A DNA stretch of 64,000 bases from Capronia americana. Lineage: Eukaryota; Ascomycota; Eurotiomycetes; Chaetothyriales; Herpotrichiellaceae. Below are positions 55,689-64,000 of this stretch, in pieces; position 1 is the stretch's first letter, and each line of letters begins with the position of its first letter. The DNA is taken from NCBI GenBank assembly GCA_016110215.1, contig JADWQD010000008.1, positions 806,001 through 870,000 on the forward strand. Reading direction: 5' to 3'. Under the pieces are notes generated by a model. The model was given only the letters and a program-made list of their open reading frames with translations. It searched no databases and was not told the origin of the DNA. The position numbers and the translations under genes are program-made.

Positions 55689-56055
55689 GGTACCTTCTAT
55701 GATAATGAACACGGCCGGACAACCACCACTTGAAATCCTCCTGATCGGTCTATTTTTGTATCAAGAGCACGAGCATGGCGTGTTAACAATCCACGGCTGC
55801 TGATTGGGGGATTTTGAGCGGCAGTACCCGCAGTGGGCATGCAACAACGAGCGATGACGCAAGACATTGCTCATCCCATTAGAATCTCTCCGCAGAGGGG
55901 GAGCGAAGTGGTGCTCACCACTGCCTTTGGACGCATCATCAATCAACCTGCTATTCTGAGTGCTTGTCTTATCTTTGTGGCCCTGGTGTGACTTCTGGCC
56001 GCAAGCAGTCTGAGCTCCTGGCAGAAACGACTCCATTCCGTTGCCGCCAGATTTC
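55689..56055. other. Promoter gap of the Rieske-AIF gene
   Basis: 367 nt between RPA43 and the Rieske-AIF gene on the same strand. Nothing was recognised beyond ordinary promoter sequence. Confidence 0.5.
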
Positions 56056-57975
56056 ATGTTTACGCGGTCGTCTACCCGCTTATTTGCCGGATCTTTCACT
56101 TCTACTTCGTGCAAGCCACATTTCTTGAGACAATTTGTCCTTCCAAACGCTCTAGTTCGTCCCATCGTCTCAACTGCTCTCTTTAGTAACGCGAGCGCCA
56201 GAGCCTTCTCCGTACGGACGCTTAAGATGGCTCAAGAGTTCAAGCTGAAAGGCGTCGACAAGCTCGATCTGAAAGACCTTGACAAGGCCGAATATGAAGT
56301 CGAGGGGATAGAAGGCGGAAAGGTCCTGCTATGCAATGTAAACGGCCAGGTGCATGCCCTCAATGCCAACTGCACGCACTTTGGTGCACCTTTGAAGAAC
56401 GGAGTCCTCACACCAGAGGGAAGATTGACCTGTCCATGGCACGGAGGTAAGTACCGACCGAGGTCAGTGGGAGAGGAAGTACTGATAAAGCGACATAGCC
56501 TGTTTCAATGTGAAGAGCGGCGATGTCGAAGACTCCCCCGCACCTCTAGCGCTGAACAAATTCGACGTGGTTGAGAAAGATGGCGGTGTCTACATCAAGG
56601 GCAAAGAGGCAGACATCAAGGGAGGAAAGAGAACAGTGAACATCAAGACCACGCCTTCTTCTTCGGACAAACTAGTCATTGTCGGAGGGTGAGCCTCCCC
56701 ACGGTTGAACTTAAAACATGAGCATGAACTAACGCAGCTCGTAGTGGTTCTGGCACATTTGGCGCCCTGCTCAAACTCCGTGAACTCGGTTACCAAGGCC
56801 ATATCACGGTCATCACCCACGAAGGCCTGCCCATCGACCGCACGAAGCTGTCCAAAGCCCTCATCACTGACCCAACAAAGCTTTACCTCCAGCCCGAGCA
56901 ATGGTACAAGGAAGGCGCAATAGATTTCGTTTCTGACACGGTGACCTCGGTGGATTTCGATGGCAAGACGGTTAAAACGAAGCTGGACAAGTCGTACCCA
57001 TACACAAAGCTCATTTTAGCCACGGGTGGCACACCGCGCCAATTACCCTTACCTGGATTCAAGAATAACGAACTGGGCAACATATTTTTGCTCCGGAAAG
57101 TCAGCGATGTGCAAAACATCATGAACGCTGTTGGTGACAAGGGTAAGAAGATCGTCATCATCGGCTCATCCTTTATTGGTATGGAAGTCGGGAACGCCCT
57201 CGCCAAGGACAACGACGTGAGCATTGTGGGCATGGAATCCGCTCCGCTCGAACGAGTGATGGGCACAGAAGTGGGCAAGATTTTCCAGCGTATGCTGGAG
57301 AAGAACGGGGCAAAGTTCTACATGGATTCCGGCGTCGAAGCAGCGCTGCCGGCGTCGAAACTGGCGAGTGCTGTCGGCTTGAGTTCCGTAGGCGCCGTGA
57401 AGCTGAAGGATGGCCCTACACTTGAGGCTGACCTGGTTATCTTGGGTATTGGCGTCGGCCCTGAAACGTCGTATTTGAAGGGGAATCCCAAAGTGAACCT
57501 CGAGAAGGACGGCAGCATAGCCGTGGACGAAAACTTCGCCGTCAAAGGATTGCAGGACGTCTGGGCACTTGGCGATATCGCAACGTATCCGTACCACGGT
57601 CCTGGAGGAAACGGCACCCCAATCCGCATCGAACATTGGAATGTCGCACAGAATATGGGTCGCACCGTCGGCCAACTGATTGCGCAGCCAGGCAGTAAAC
57701 CTAAACCCTTCACCCCGATCTTCTGGTCTGCACTGGGCTCACAATTGAGATATTGTGGCGCCACACCGAACGGATGGGATGAGCTGCTGCTCAAGGGTGA
57801 ACCTGACAACAACAAGTTTGCCGCATTCTACTGCAAAGGTGAGACAGTGGTTGCAATGGCCAGCATGATGATGGACCCGATCATGGTAAAGACTGCGGAG
57901 TTGATGAGAAGAGGGAAGATGTTGAGCAAGAGCCAGATCCACAGCGAGCAGGACGTCCTGCAGGCCAGTCTGTGA
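56056..57975 (+). CDS. Rieske-AIF-type oxidoreductase (AIFM3-like), mitochondrial
   Basis: This is a 603-residue protein. Exons are 56056-56446, 56499-56688 and 56745-57975. The first ~55 residues are rich in Arg, Ser and Phe with no acids until about 66, a typical mitochondrial presequence; translation from the ATG just before AQEF (56227) would give a cytosolic form. The Rieske [2Fe-2S] domain has CTHFG (Cys106, His108) and CPWHGACF (Cys126, His129, intron between). The FAD Rossmann motif VIVGGGSGTFGA starts near 190 and an NADH Rossmann motif VIIGSSFIGMEV near 330, followed by DVWALGDIA (about 500). It is the AIFM3-like architecture: Rieske plus pyridine nucleotide-disulphide oxidoreductase plus C-terminal domain. 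Roles proposed for relatives are NADH oxidation and cell-death signalling. A core gene, not part of the cluster. Confidence 0.9.
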
Positions 57976-58860
57976 TGACGCGCCGATGAGGGGGGAAGTG
58001 CAAGTCTGTCATGTACGGAGTACAGACATTGGGAGCGATAGCACTATTTCAGCCGATCCCGCTGGATACCCCGTTGAAAGAACGGTGGCGTACGCCAAAT
58101 GAGAAGATTGGTTGAATTCTGACCCCAAGGATAGACCGCATCAACATCGGAGTGTATGTTGGAATAATGTTGCAGTGCTTGCTGCATTCCACAACGAGCG
58201 TGACAGCCATTGCTGAACAGGACTTTCTCGCTACAAGATCCTGAGAGGCACGTTCTCGACTCATATTGTACTGCCCTGCACCATTGCATCAGCTGATCTA
58301 ATGTGGGAGGACGCGTCCGTCAACCGGTGTCGGTTGAGATTGATTTTACAGAAGTTCATCAGAGACCTAGGTAGTACCTATGGTCAATCATATAACCGAC
58401 AGCACACAGCGCCCCACGTGCTTGTTCGCCATTTAAGCTCTGATACCGAGTATATGACACAATAATAAGTTCGGGTGTCGAGTCTGCTTCTTCTGCTTGC
58501 AGGTACGGAGGACAGAGTACACTGTTGTGCATCCCATGTGCGGTCAACTTTGTTGACAGCAGCTCTTGGCATATCCTACCCAACCAATGCATTTTAGTTC
58601 CTCCGTTGACGCCTAGGACGCGCCTGGGCGCGCCTATTCCTCACTTCTTAACTATAGTTGAGGCCTATGCCCTCGATAAAGAACCCACCACATTCACTCA
58701 ACTTATAGGGCTTACAATGTATATTTATGTACCCAGCAATAATGCTGGAGGGCATGGCATGCGACGTCATATAGTAATACCATATGAGAGGCATAGAAAT
58801 GCCTTCATTATTATAGAATGGTATATAGTTGGGTATGCCAAGACCTGCTGCTGTTGGAAC
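57976..58860. other. Gene-free stretch before repeat field
   Basis: About 0.9 kb downstream of the Rieske-AIF gene has no supported coding sequence. Composition becomes AT-richer from about 58640. Short frames on both strands show no family character. Confidence 0.5.
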
Positions 58861-58876
58861 CTAGGAGGCTGAAATA

Positions 58877-59330
58877 TGCCCTGCAATTTTAGCTCGGACT
58901 GAGAGGTCTGCAGCAGTCTCGTGACGCCGAGAATTCCCGGGGCATTGATTGGAGAAGAAGAAGGCAAGCAAGGCGTGGGTTCGCGAGCGGTGGGTTGTAC
59001 TAGTAGTGTGGTAAGTAGTACCTCGTAGACTCGGGCTGAATACGTTGAGGGAGTAGACTCCGGCTGAACACCCAAGAGGCGTGGGGGGGCTGCGCTGCAA
59101 TTTTAGCGTCGACGAGGGATTCTGCATCGAATGAGGCTGAGAACTCTTAAAACCAGCGATTGGTTGGAGTCCGGGCGATGCCCTGCAATTTTAGGTCGGA
59201 CTGAGAGGTCTGCTGCGGTCTCGTGACGCTGAGATTTCCGGGGCATTGATTGGGGAAGAGGAAGAAGAAGAAGGCGGGCAGGGCGTGGGTTTTGCGAATG
59301 AGAGTTGTAGACTCGGGCTGAATACTGAGG
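58877..59330 (+). repeat. Two diverged direct copies of a ~150-170-bp repeat (unit A)
   Basis: Copies at about 58877-59045 and 59179-59327 begin with the core CCCTGCAATTTTAG and share GTCTCGTGACGC and GGCATTGATTGG blocks. Both end in GACTCGGGCTGAATAC. A unit-B copy lies between them. Base differences and small indels show they are old. Confidence 0.8.
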
Positions 59331-59945
59331 ACTTCGTACCGTGATATAATGTCTCCGACAATCACGGCGTGTGAACGAGAGGGTAGTCAGGATAGGTCTG
59401 CCGATGTAACATGATATATACCGAGTATAACTCGACATCGAACGTGTTGGAACAAACAACCTACAGTATGTGGTAATCAATCTTGGACCAAAGCAAGCGT
59501 GCGAGGTACCTCGTAGACGAAAGGAGTTCCGTCAGAGTTGAAACGGACGCCTCATAAGGCGTTCTGGGCCAGCACACTTACACAGTAGCTAGGAATCCTA
59601 GTAGCGAGAAGTGTGTAAAAGTTCCTCTGCACCGCAATTTTAGCGTCGACGAGGGGTTCTGCATCGGATGAGGCTGAAAACTTTTGAAATTCATGGTTCG
59701 CGCTCTGCTGCACTGCAATCTTAGCGTCGAAGAAGGGTTCTGCTTCCGAATCAGCGTCATGGTGATCGTCGATTTGCAACGTCGCAATGTTTGCTGCACT
59801 GCAATTTTAGCGTCGACGAAGGGTTCTGCTTCCGAATCATCATCATGGTGATCATCGATCTGGCCTTGCTGCCCCAACTGGACTGCAATTTTAGTGTCGA
59901 CAAAGGGTTCTGCTCCGAATGAGGTTCACAGTGAGGCTGAGAACT
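59091..59945 (+). repeat. Five copies of a ~60-70-bp repeat (unit B)
   Basis: Copies start near 59091, 59629, 59708, 59794 and 59878. Each starts CTGCAATTTTAG (with one or two changes) followed by GTCGACGA and GGTTCTGC, and ends variably. On the minus strand the copies read as a short repeated peptide containing DAKIAVQ, but stops and frameshifts argue against a gene. Confidence 0.8.
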
Positions 59946-60239
59946 CCCGTCCCAATTCAGCCTCGCCTGACAAACTTGAAAGTGTTGCGTCCTTTGTCCC
60001 TTTCAATAATGCCTCCCACGCAGCCACGGGTGTCGCTTCGCCTTGCGGACACTAGGAAGAGATAGTGGATAAGAACGGAGTACCTACATCTGTACACGAG
60101 CCGTAATCGACCTCAGTGGACTGATTCATTGGGGAAATAACACACCAAAGATGACTGAGTGATTGGTCGGCTTTGACTTCCTTTCTTGCACCTGACTGGG
60201 CTTTTCGATCACCAACTAAGAGTCCAAATGGGCATGAAA

Positions 60240-60282
60240 AATGCCTCACTGCCCTGCAATAAATGCCTCACTGCCCTGCAAT
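60240..60282 (+). repeat. Tandem duplication of a ~20-bp block at left end of MITE-like element
   Basis: AATGCCTCACTGCCCTGCAA occurs twice, one base apart. The second copy is the outer part of the terminal inverted repeat at 60270. Confidence 0.85.
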
Positions 60283-60534
60283 TTTAGCCTGGAAGAGGAG
60301 GAGGAAGGGGTCCTAGGAAGTGAATGTCCAATAAAACAAAGGGAAACCTGCGCCGGGGGGGGGGGGGGGGGGGCGGACAAATTAAAGTTTTTAAAAGGTC
60401 CCACTTTTAAACCCCATATTGTTGGCGAAAATTTCAGGGCCGTACATACAGACCCCCCCCCCCCCCGCCACAGGACAGTTGTTCATCGTGCCCAGTTGTC
60501 AACCCCTTCTGCTAGGCTAAAATTGCAGGGCAGT
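60270..60534. mobile_element. MITE-like element, 265 bp with 21-bp terminal inverted repeats
   Basis: Bases 60270-60290 and 60514-60534 are perfect inverted repeats of 21 bp carrying the core CCCTGCAATTTTAG. Inside lie a G19 run (60355-60373) and a C14 run (60453-60466). There is no open reading frame for a transposase. No target-site duplication could be fixed, so the mobile nature is inference. Confidence 0.5.
60355..60466. repeat. Opposed homopolymer runs (G19 and C14)
   Basis: Nineteen G residues at 60355-60373 and fourteen C residues at 60453-60466 flank an AT-rich 79-nt spacer and could pair as a hairpin stem. Runs this long are also typical places for sequencing or assembly error. Confidence 0.85.
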
Positions 60535-60966
60535 CCTGACTTCCCCGACTTCCCTGACTTCCGCAACCCTTTTGTTGCACTGCCAGCCGATGAACAGGAT
60601 TGATTCTGCCCACCAATCGGCAGCAACCCCATTCCAAGCTGCGTTTCTCTCTCAGACAGAAGGTCGAAAGTGCTCTTGCCCAGAGTCCTCGTACACTGCT
60701 GAACCGAGATTGTAGAGCGGGTAGCAGGCGATTGAGCACATTGCATAGCCACCTTCATCAGAGGGAACCTACACCGTACACAGGACGAGGACATAGAATT
60801 GTCAAGTCTCCTGGGTTGTGTGCAAAATCCCCGCGGGTCGTAGGCAGTCATCGCCTTCGTCCACCCTAAAATTGCAGGGCAGGGTGGCAGCTCGGTGACC
60901 TCATTCGGAGGACACTACGGTAATCACGAAATCCAAGATGTAACATCGTATGCCCTGCAATTTTAG
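60517..60966. repeat. Further dispersed copies of the CCCTGCAATTTTAG core
   Basis: Inverted copies lie at 60517-60530 and 60866-60879, and a forward copy at 60953-60966. With the copies at 58879, 59095, 59181, 59633, 59713, 59799, 59883 and 60274 this makes eleven occurrences, some with one or two changes, within 2.1 kb. Confidence 0.8.
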
Positions 60967-61730
60967 CCCGTGCGGAAGGTTTGCACAGCGAGGCACCCTA
61001 CATACATCCTAACTTGGGCAGCCTCGTTGGGTCCTGTCGTCCGATCCGACCACTTTCATGAATATAGCATGTTGGGAGACAAATCGATTGATTGCCAATT
61101 ATCACCGAGCTATATAAACTACCTACCATCCTCCACGCAGGCCTGTGAGAGTACTGAGTACACAGTCCTTATTGCAGACCGCGGACTGCGTACCAAAGAC
61201 ATTCTGATATATCTTGAAAGGAATGGAGAGCGAAGGTTGCCTAGAATGATATCCTACTCGAACGAGGCATATCGTTTCCTTCCCTATCCCAGATCCTCGC
61301 TCGTTGCGGGCAAGGGCGCTGACGGGACATATGGTGGTCGATCAGAGTGGTACTCTCTTCTCTTCACACTTTGAAATCCTGACGAGCGCGAGTGCGGACA
61401 GCCGTCTGCATTCTACATCGTACTTAGCGTGGCGTCGTGAGCAAGCGATAGCTGGTCATCTAATGCACTTGCGAATGGCAGATATCTGCAGAGTTCACGT
61501 GTATTTTCAAATTATGTGAAGGTGACAACATGGAACTCGTTTGTTTCAGGCCGTGATCTTTGCTGCTCGGTAACAACGCGCGCTCAGCTAACTCAAGGGG
61601 TATCGTCTTGCGCAAATGCATCCAACAAGAATCTTGGCAACCATCTGTATGTACACCAACATTGTCGTCAAGGTATATGGTCAAGGAAAACTGCTACCAG
61701 TTCCTGGAAGGGTGGTAGAGTGCCGCTGAA
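60967..61730. other. Gap after repeats, no supported gene
   Basis: One 134-residue frame starts near the last repeat but has no family resemblance. It overlaps repeat-derived sequence at its 5' end and was not accepted as a gene. Confidence 0.45.
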
Positions 61731-63974
61731 TCACTCTGCTAAGCTCTCTTTGAGTACCACTTCGTTCACCTTTGATATCTGCACCGCCGTGATTCTCTGC
61801 GGTGGCCTCAACCCAGGTATGGGCCCCTTCTGGTTGATCCCTGGTCCTCGTCCAATCGGAAACAGCGACGAAGACTGGCCTTGTCGTTGTTGTGAATCAA
61901 TAGAGGATGACGTCGAGGTCGAAGCTGCGGATGATCGCAAGTCTGTATTTGACTTCACAGGCGCGATGCCCCATTTGCCTCGGACCCAACCACCAACTAG
62001 CCTAGTAAACCCGCCCGACGACGACCGCTGATCGTCAGGCTGTGAAGATGGGAGACCGGCAAGGCCACTCAAAGCGACAACACTCGAGCTGACGCTCCGT
62101 GGTGGTAGTGAAAGTTGGGCCGATGGCACATTCAAGGAATTGGAGCTAAAGGATCTCACCGAGCTCGAAGCCGTGTATTCTGTCACAGTGGCAAGTGGTT
62201 GAGCAGAAGGCATCCTGCGAGCCGCAGAAGGCGAGAGAGCGAAATAGGCCTTGTTGCCTTTGAGGAGGCTAGAAGATTGTGACGTCGATGAACTTGGTCG
62301 TTTGGCGATGTGTATATCCATACCAGAGATCGAGACCAACGAGTCATGAGAAGCTGTCCGTCGTAGACTGGGTCCGGTGACGCCCTCTGGCCCATCATAT
62401 GAGGCCAAGGAACTGGGTGTTTCAGCCTGGAATGATTGCTCGAGCACGTCCGGATGCTCCTCTGGCTCTTCTTCGACGATAATGTTCGGCAGCTCCGTAT
62501 CTGTGGCGGGCGGTAATAGCTCAGTTGATGTGCCAGGATCCGGCGGCTCAGGATGGATGTGACCCTCTATCCAGTCATCGGCGACGAGAATCTGTGAGGG
62601 CTTCGGTGTCAGTTCCTGAGACCCTGGCTCATGCGCTGTTTCTTGGCTCTTTGTCTCCGCTTCGGCCTCGGACGGTGATATCTCATGGTCCTTTCTTTTA
62701 TGAGTGGGGCTGAATTCGCTTTCTTCTATTCCGAGCTGCTCACGCTCTCCGAAGCCAGATATGCCATCAAACTTCAGCGGCGAGCTCGCGAAGCCCGCAG
62801 ACTCTGGACTCGTAGGTCTAGACGACTCCTCGCCTGCTTCGAGCCGGTCGAAAATAGAGCTGGGTTGCTCATAATATGACCTCGGAGAGCTAGGAAAACT
62901 GGAAACCATGGATGACGCTGTTGCAGTCGACTGCACAGACCAACGATTTCGCAGTGGCTGCGGCTGGTGAAGACTTATGGGCAGAATAGGGCTTGAGACG
63001 AACCGATGGTGTCCAATGACTGGTGTTGAGGGCGCAGACGACTCTGGTGTAGACGGAAGCATGCCCGGCCCGATGACAGCGCGTTTTCGAGAAGTCCTTC
63101 TTATTGTCGGCGTCCGCTCTCGCTTGCCGAGTTTCGCATGGTAGTGATGGTGGACGTGAACTGACTGCTGCACTTTTGGAGGTGGTTCCGCCCAGTCAAT
63201 CTGTTCACTCAAGGGAACTGAGCTGGAAAGGTCCTGAACGTCGCCGCTTTCCACGGGTTGGTGCTGCAGAATCTGCTCTCTGAGGTTCTGTACCTCCTCG
63301 TTCGAGGCCTGAAGCAGCTCACGCAGTTCGACGATTCCAGCTTGCAAGTTTGCATTGTCCTGAAGGATGTCGCGTACAAAATGACTGACAACATTGGAAC
63401 CCTTTCCTTTGCCGTTGAGACCTCGTATAGCAGCAGCACCTTTCAGTCGACCCTCGGCACCGCCTAGTTCTCTCTCAAGAACGCGCTCTCGCTCCAGTCT
63501 GGCGATGATCTCCTCATATCGTTCTCTGTCCTTCTTGGCGTCCCATTCGATTCTTTGCAGTTCGATTTCAAGTTGCCTGACTTTCGCCTCGCTTTCCTTC
63601 CACCGTCTGATTGTGCTTTTGGTTTCCTCAATAGCGTCATCTGACTGCCGGGATAATGTTATTCGCTCTTTCTCCAGTTCGAGTATCTGGAACTCCAATT
63701 CTTCAGTCCGGCGGCTGAGGCCGTTCAGCCGTCTGGATTCCACCTCGCAATCACGCAGCAATGCCTCGAGGCTCCTGACATGGCTATCGCTGTCCTTGAG
63801 GGAAGTGTTTGCGACCTCGAGCTGATTCAGGAGTTGTCGGTTTTCCTCCACTATCTTCCCGTTTGTCATTTGCAGATGTGCCCTCTCTCTTTCAAGTTCG
63901 CTGATATAGGCTGTGAGGCGTTGATGTTCTTGTTGCGATTCGCTGACATAGGATTCATGGCGAGTGAGGAGGGC
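61731..63974 (-). CDS. Large coiled-coil protein, C-terminal 747 residues (5' end outside window)
   Basis: This is an unrecognised protein. The visible exon runs from a splice acceptor (TTCAG before 63974) to the stop at 61731; the upstream intron runs off the window. The first ~230 visible residues are almost continuous coiled coil rich in Glu, Arg, Leu and Gln (SRRTEELEFQILELEKE, ERYEEIIARLERER), with a more conserved-looking block SHFVRDILQDNANLQAGI near 200. Then follow a basic linker with HVHHHYH and a long Ser/Pro/Thr-rich disordered region with acidic patches. A final globular-looking segment GGFTRLVGGWVRGKWGIAP is followed by the C-terminal ITAVQISKVNEVVLKES. This layout suggests a cytoskeletal or organelle scaffold, but no function can be assigned. 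Confidence 0.85.
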   Translation of the reverse strand, partial: ALLTRHESYVSESQQEHQRLTAYISELERERAHLQMTNGKIVEENRQLLNQLEVANTSLKDSDSHVRSLEALLRDCEVESRRLNGLSRRTEELEFQILELEKERITLSRQSDDAIEETKSTIRRWKESEAKVRQLEIELQRIEWDAKKDRERYEEIIARLERERVLERELGGAEGRLKGAAAIRGLNGKGKGSNVVSHFVRDILQDNANLQAGIVELRELLQASNEEVQNLREQILQHQPVESGDVQDLSSSVPLSEQIDWAEPPPKVQQSVHVHHHYHAKLGKRERTPTIRRTSRKRAVIGPGMLPSTPESSAPSTPVIGHHRFVSSPILPISLHQPQPLRNRWSVQSTATASSMVSSFPSSPRSYYEQPSSIFDRLEAGEESSRPTSPESAGFASSPLKFDGISGFGEREQLGIEESEFSPTHKRKDHEISPSEAEAETKSQETAHEPGSQELTPKPSQILVADDWIEGHIHPEPPDPGTSTELLPPATDTELPNIIVEEEPEEHPDVLEQSFQAETPSSLASYDGPEGVTGPSLRRTASHDSLVSISGMDIHIAKRPSSSTSQSSSLLKGNKAYFALSPSAARRMPSAQPLATVTEYTASSSVRSFSSNSLNVPSAQLSLPPRSVSSSVVALSGLAGLPSSQPDDQRSSSGGFTRLVGGWVRGKWGIAPVKSNTDLRSSAASTSTSSSIDSQQRQGQSSSLFPIGRGPGINQKGPIPGLRPPQRITAVQISKVNEVVLKESLAE

Positions 63975-64000
63975 CTGAAGAGGGAATATTAGCCCGCTGC

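Noticed and set aside
60970..61374. 134-residue frame after the repeat field
   Set aside because: No recognisable domain, start inside repeat-derived sequence, and no supporting splice or neighbour context.
1..64000. tRNA, rRNA and CRISPR arrays
   Set aside because: I scanned for GGTTCGAAT-type B boxes and for evenly spaced short repeats. The few partial B-box hits lie in coding sequence or introns without matching A boxes, and the repeat field at 58.9-61 kb has irregular spacing and no spacer pattern.

Overview
This window comes from a filamentous ascomycete. Genes carry short GT-AG introns of about 50-140 nt, and the proteins include Zn2Cys6 regulators, a HET-domain protein and fungal-type Baeyer-Villiger monooxygenases (BVMOs). 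The catabolic content suggests a black-yeast-like (Chaetothyriales) or related Eurotiomycete lifestyle; that placement is inference. All exon models were spliced by eye, and every joined frame was checked for phase.

Region 1 (about 1-37 kb) is a dense catabolic cluster. In order: a partial P450; two MFS transporters; an APH-type kinase; a PF04199 cyclase-family protein; BVMO 1; an AtuA-like protein (DUF1446); a Zn2Cys6 regulator; an acyl-CoA dehydrogenase ending in -SKL; an SDR; a hormone-sensitive-lipase-type hydrolase; BVMO 2; an acyl-CoA synthetase; a nitronate monooxygenase-like protein ending in -SKL; a beta-lactamase-fold esterase; a second SDR; BVMO 3; and an enoyl-CoA hydratase-like protein ending in -PKL. 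A regulator with no visible DNA-binding domain follows. The parts suggest this order of events: uptake, ring or ketone oxygenation (P450, BVMOs), ester or lactone hydrolysis, alcohol oxidation (SDRs), CoA activation and peroxisomal beta-oxidation. The kinase, dehydrogenase, SDR and CoA ligase are the same set of families used to remove the 4-hydroxyl of 4-hydroxyacyl-CoA in bacterial levulinate catabolism and in animal ACAD10/11.

The most striking regulatory signal is a direct repeat CGG-N5-CGG with consensus CGGCAWTYCGG. It occurs in every promoter gap of the cluster, mostly 100-200 nt upstream of starts. It is absent from the convergent gaps. The Zn2Cys6 gene's own divergent promoter holds three overlapping or nearby repeats, so that protein is the obvious candidate regulator.

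Region 2 (39-51 kb) is intron-poor and GC-rich: an intronless Zn2Cys6 regulator, an amino-acid permease, a 2,2-dialkylglycine decarboxylase-like PLP enzyme, a secreted carboxylesterase and an alpha/beta hydrolase. Region 3 (51-58 kb) holds a HET-domain protein and then core genes: the RNA polymerase I subunit RPA43 and a mitochondrial Rieske-AIF-type oxidoreductase. Region 4 (58-61.7 kb) has no gene I can support. It is a field of diverged repeats sharing the core CCCTGCAATTTTAG, including a MITE-like 265-bp unit with long terminal inverted repeats and two opposed homopolymer runs. The window ends inside a large coiled-coil protein.
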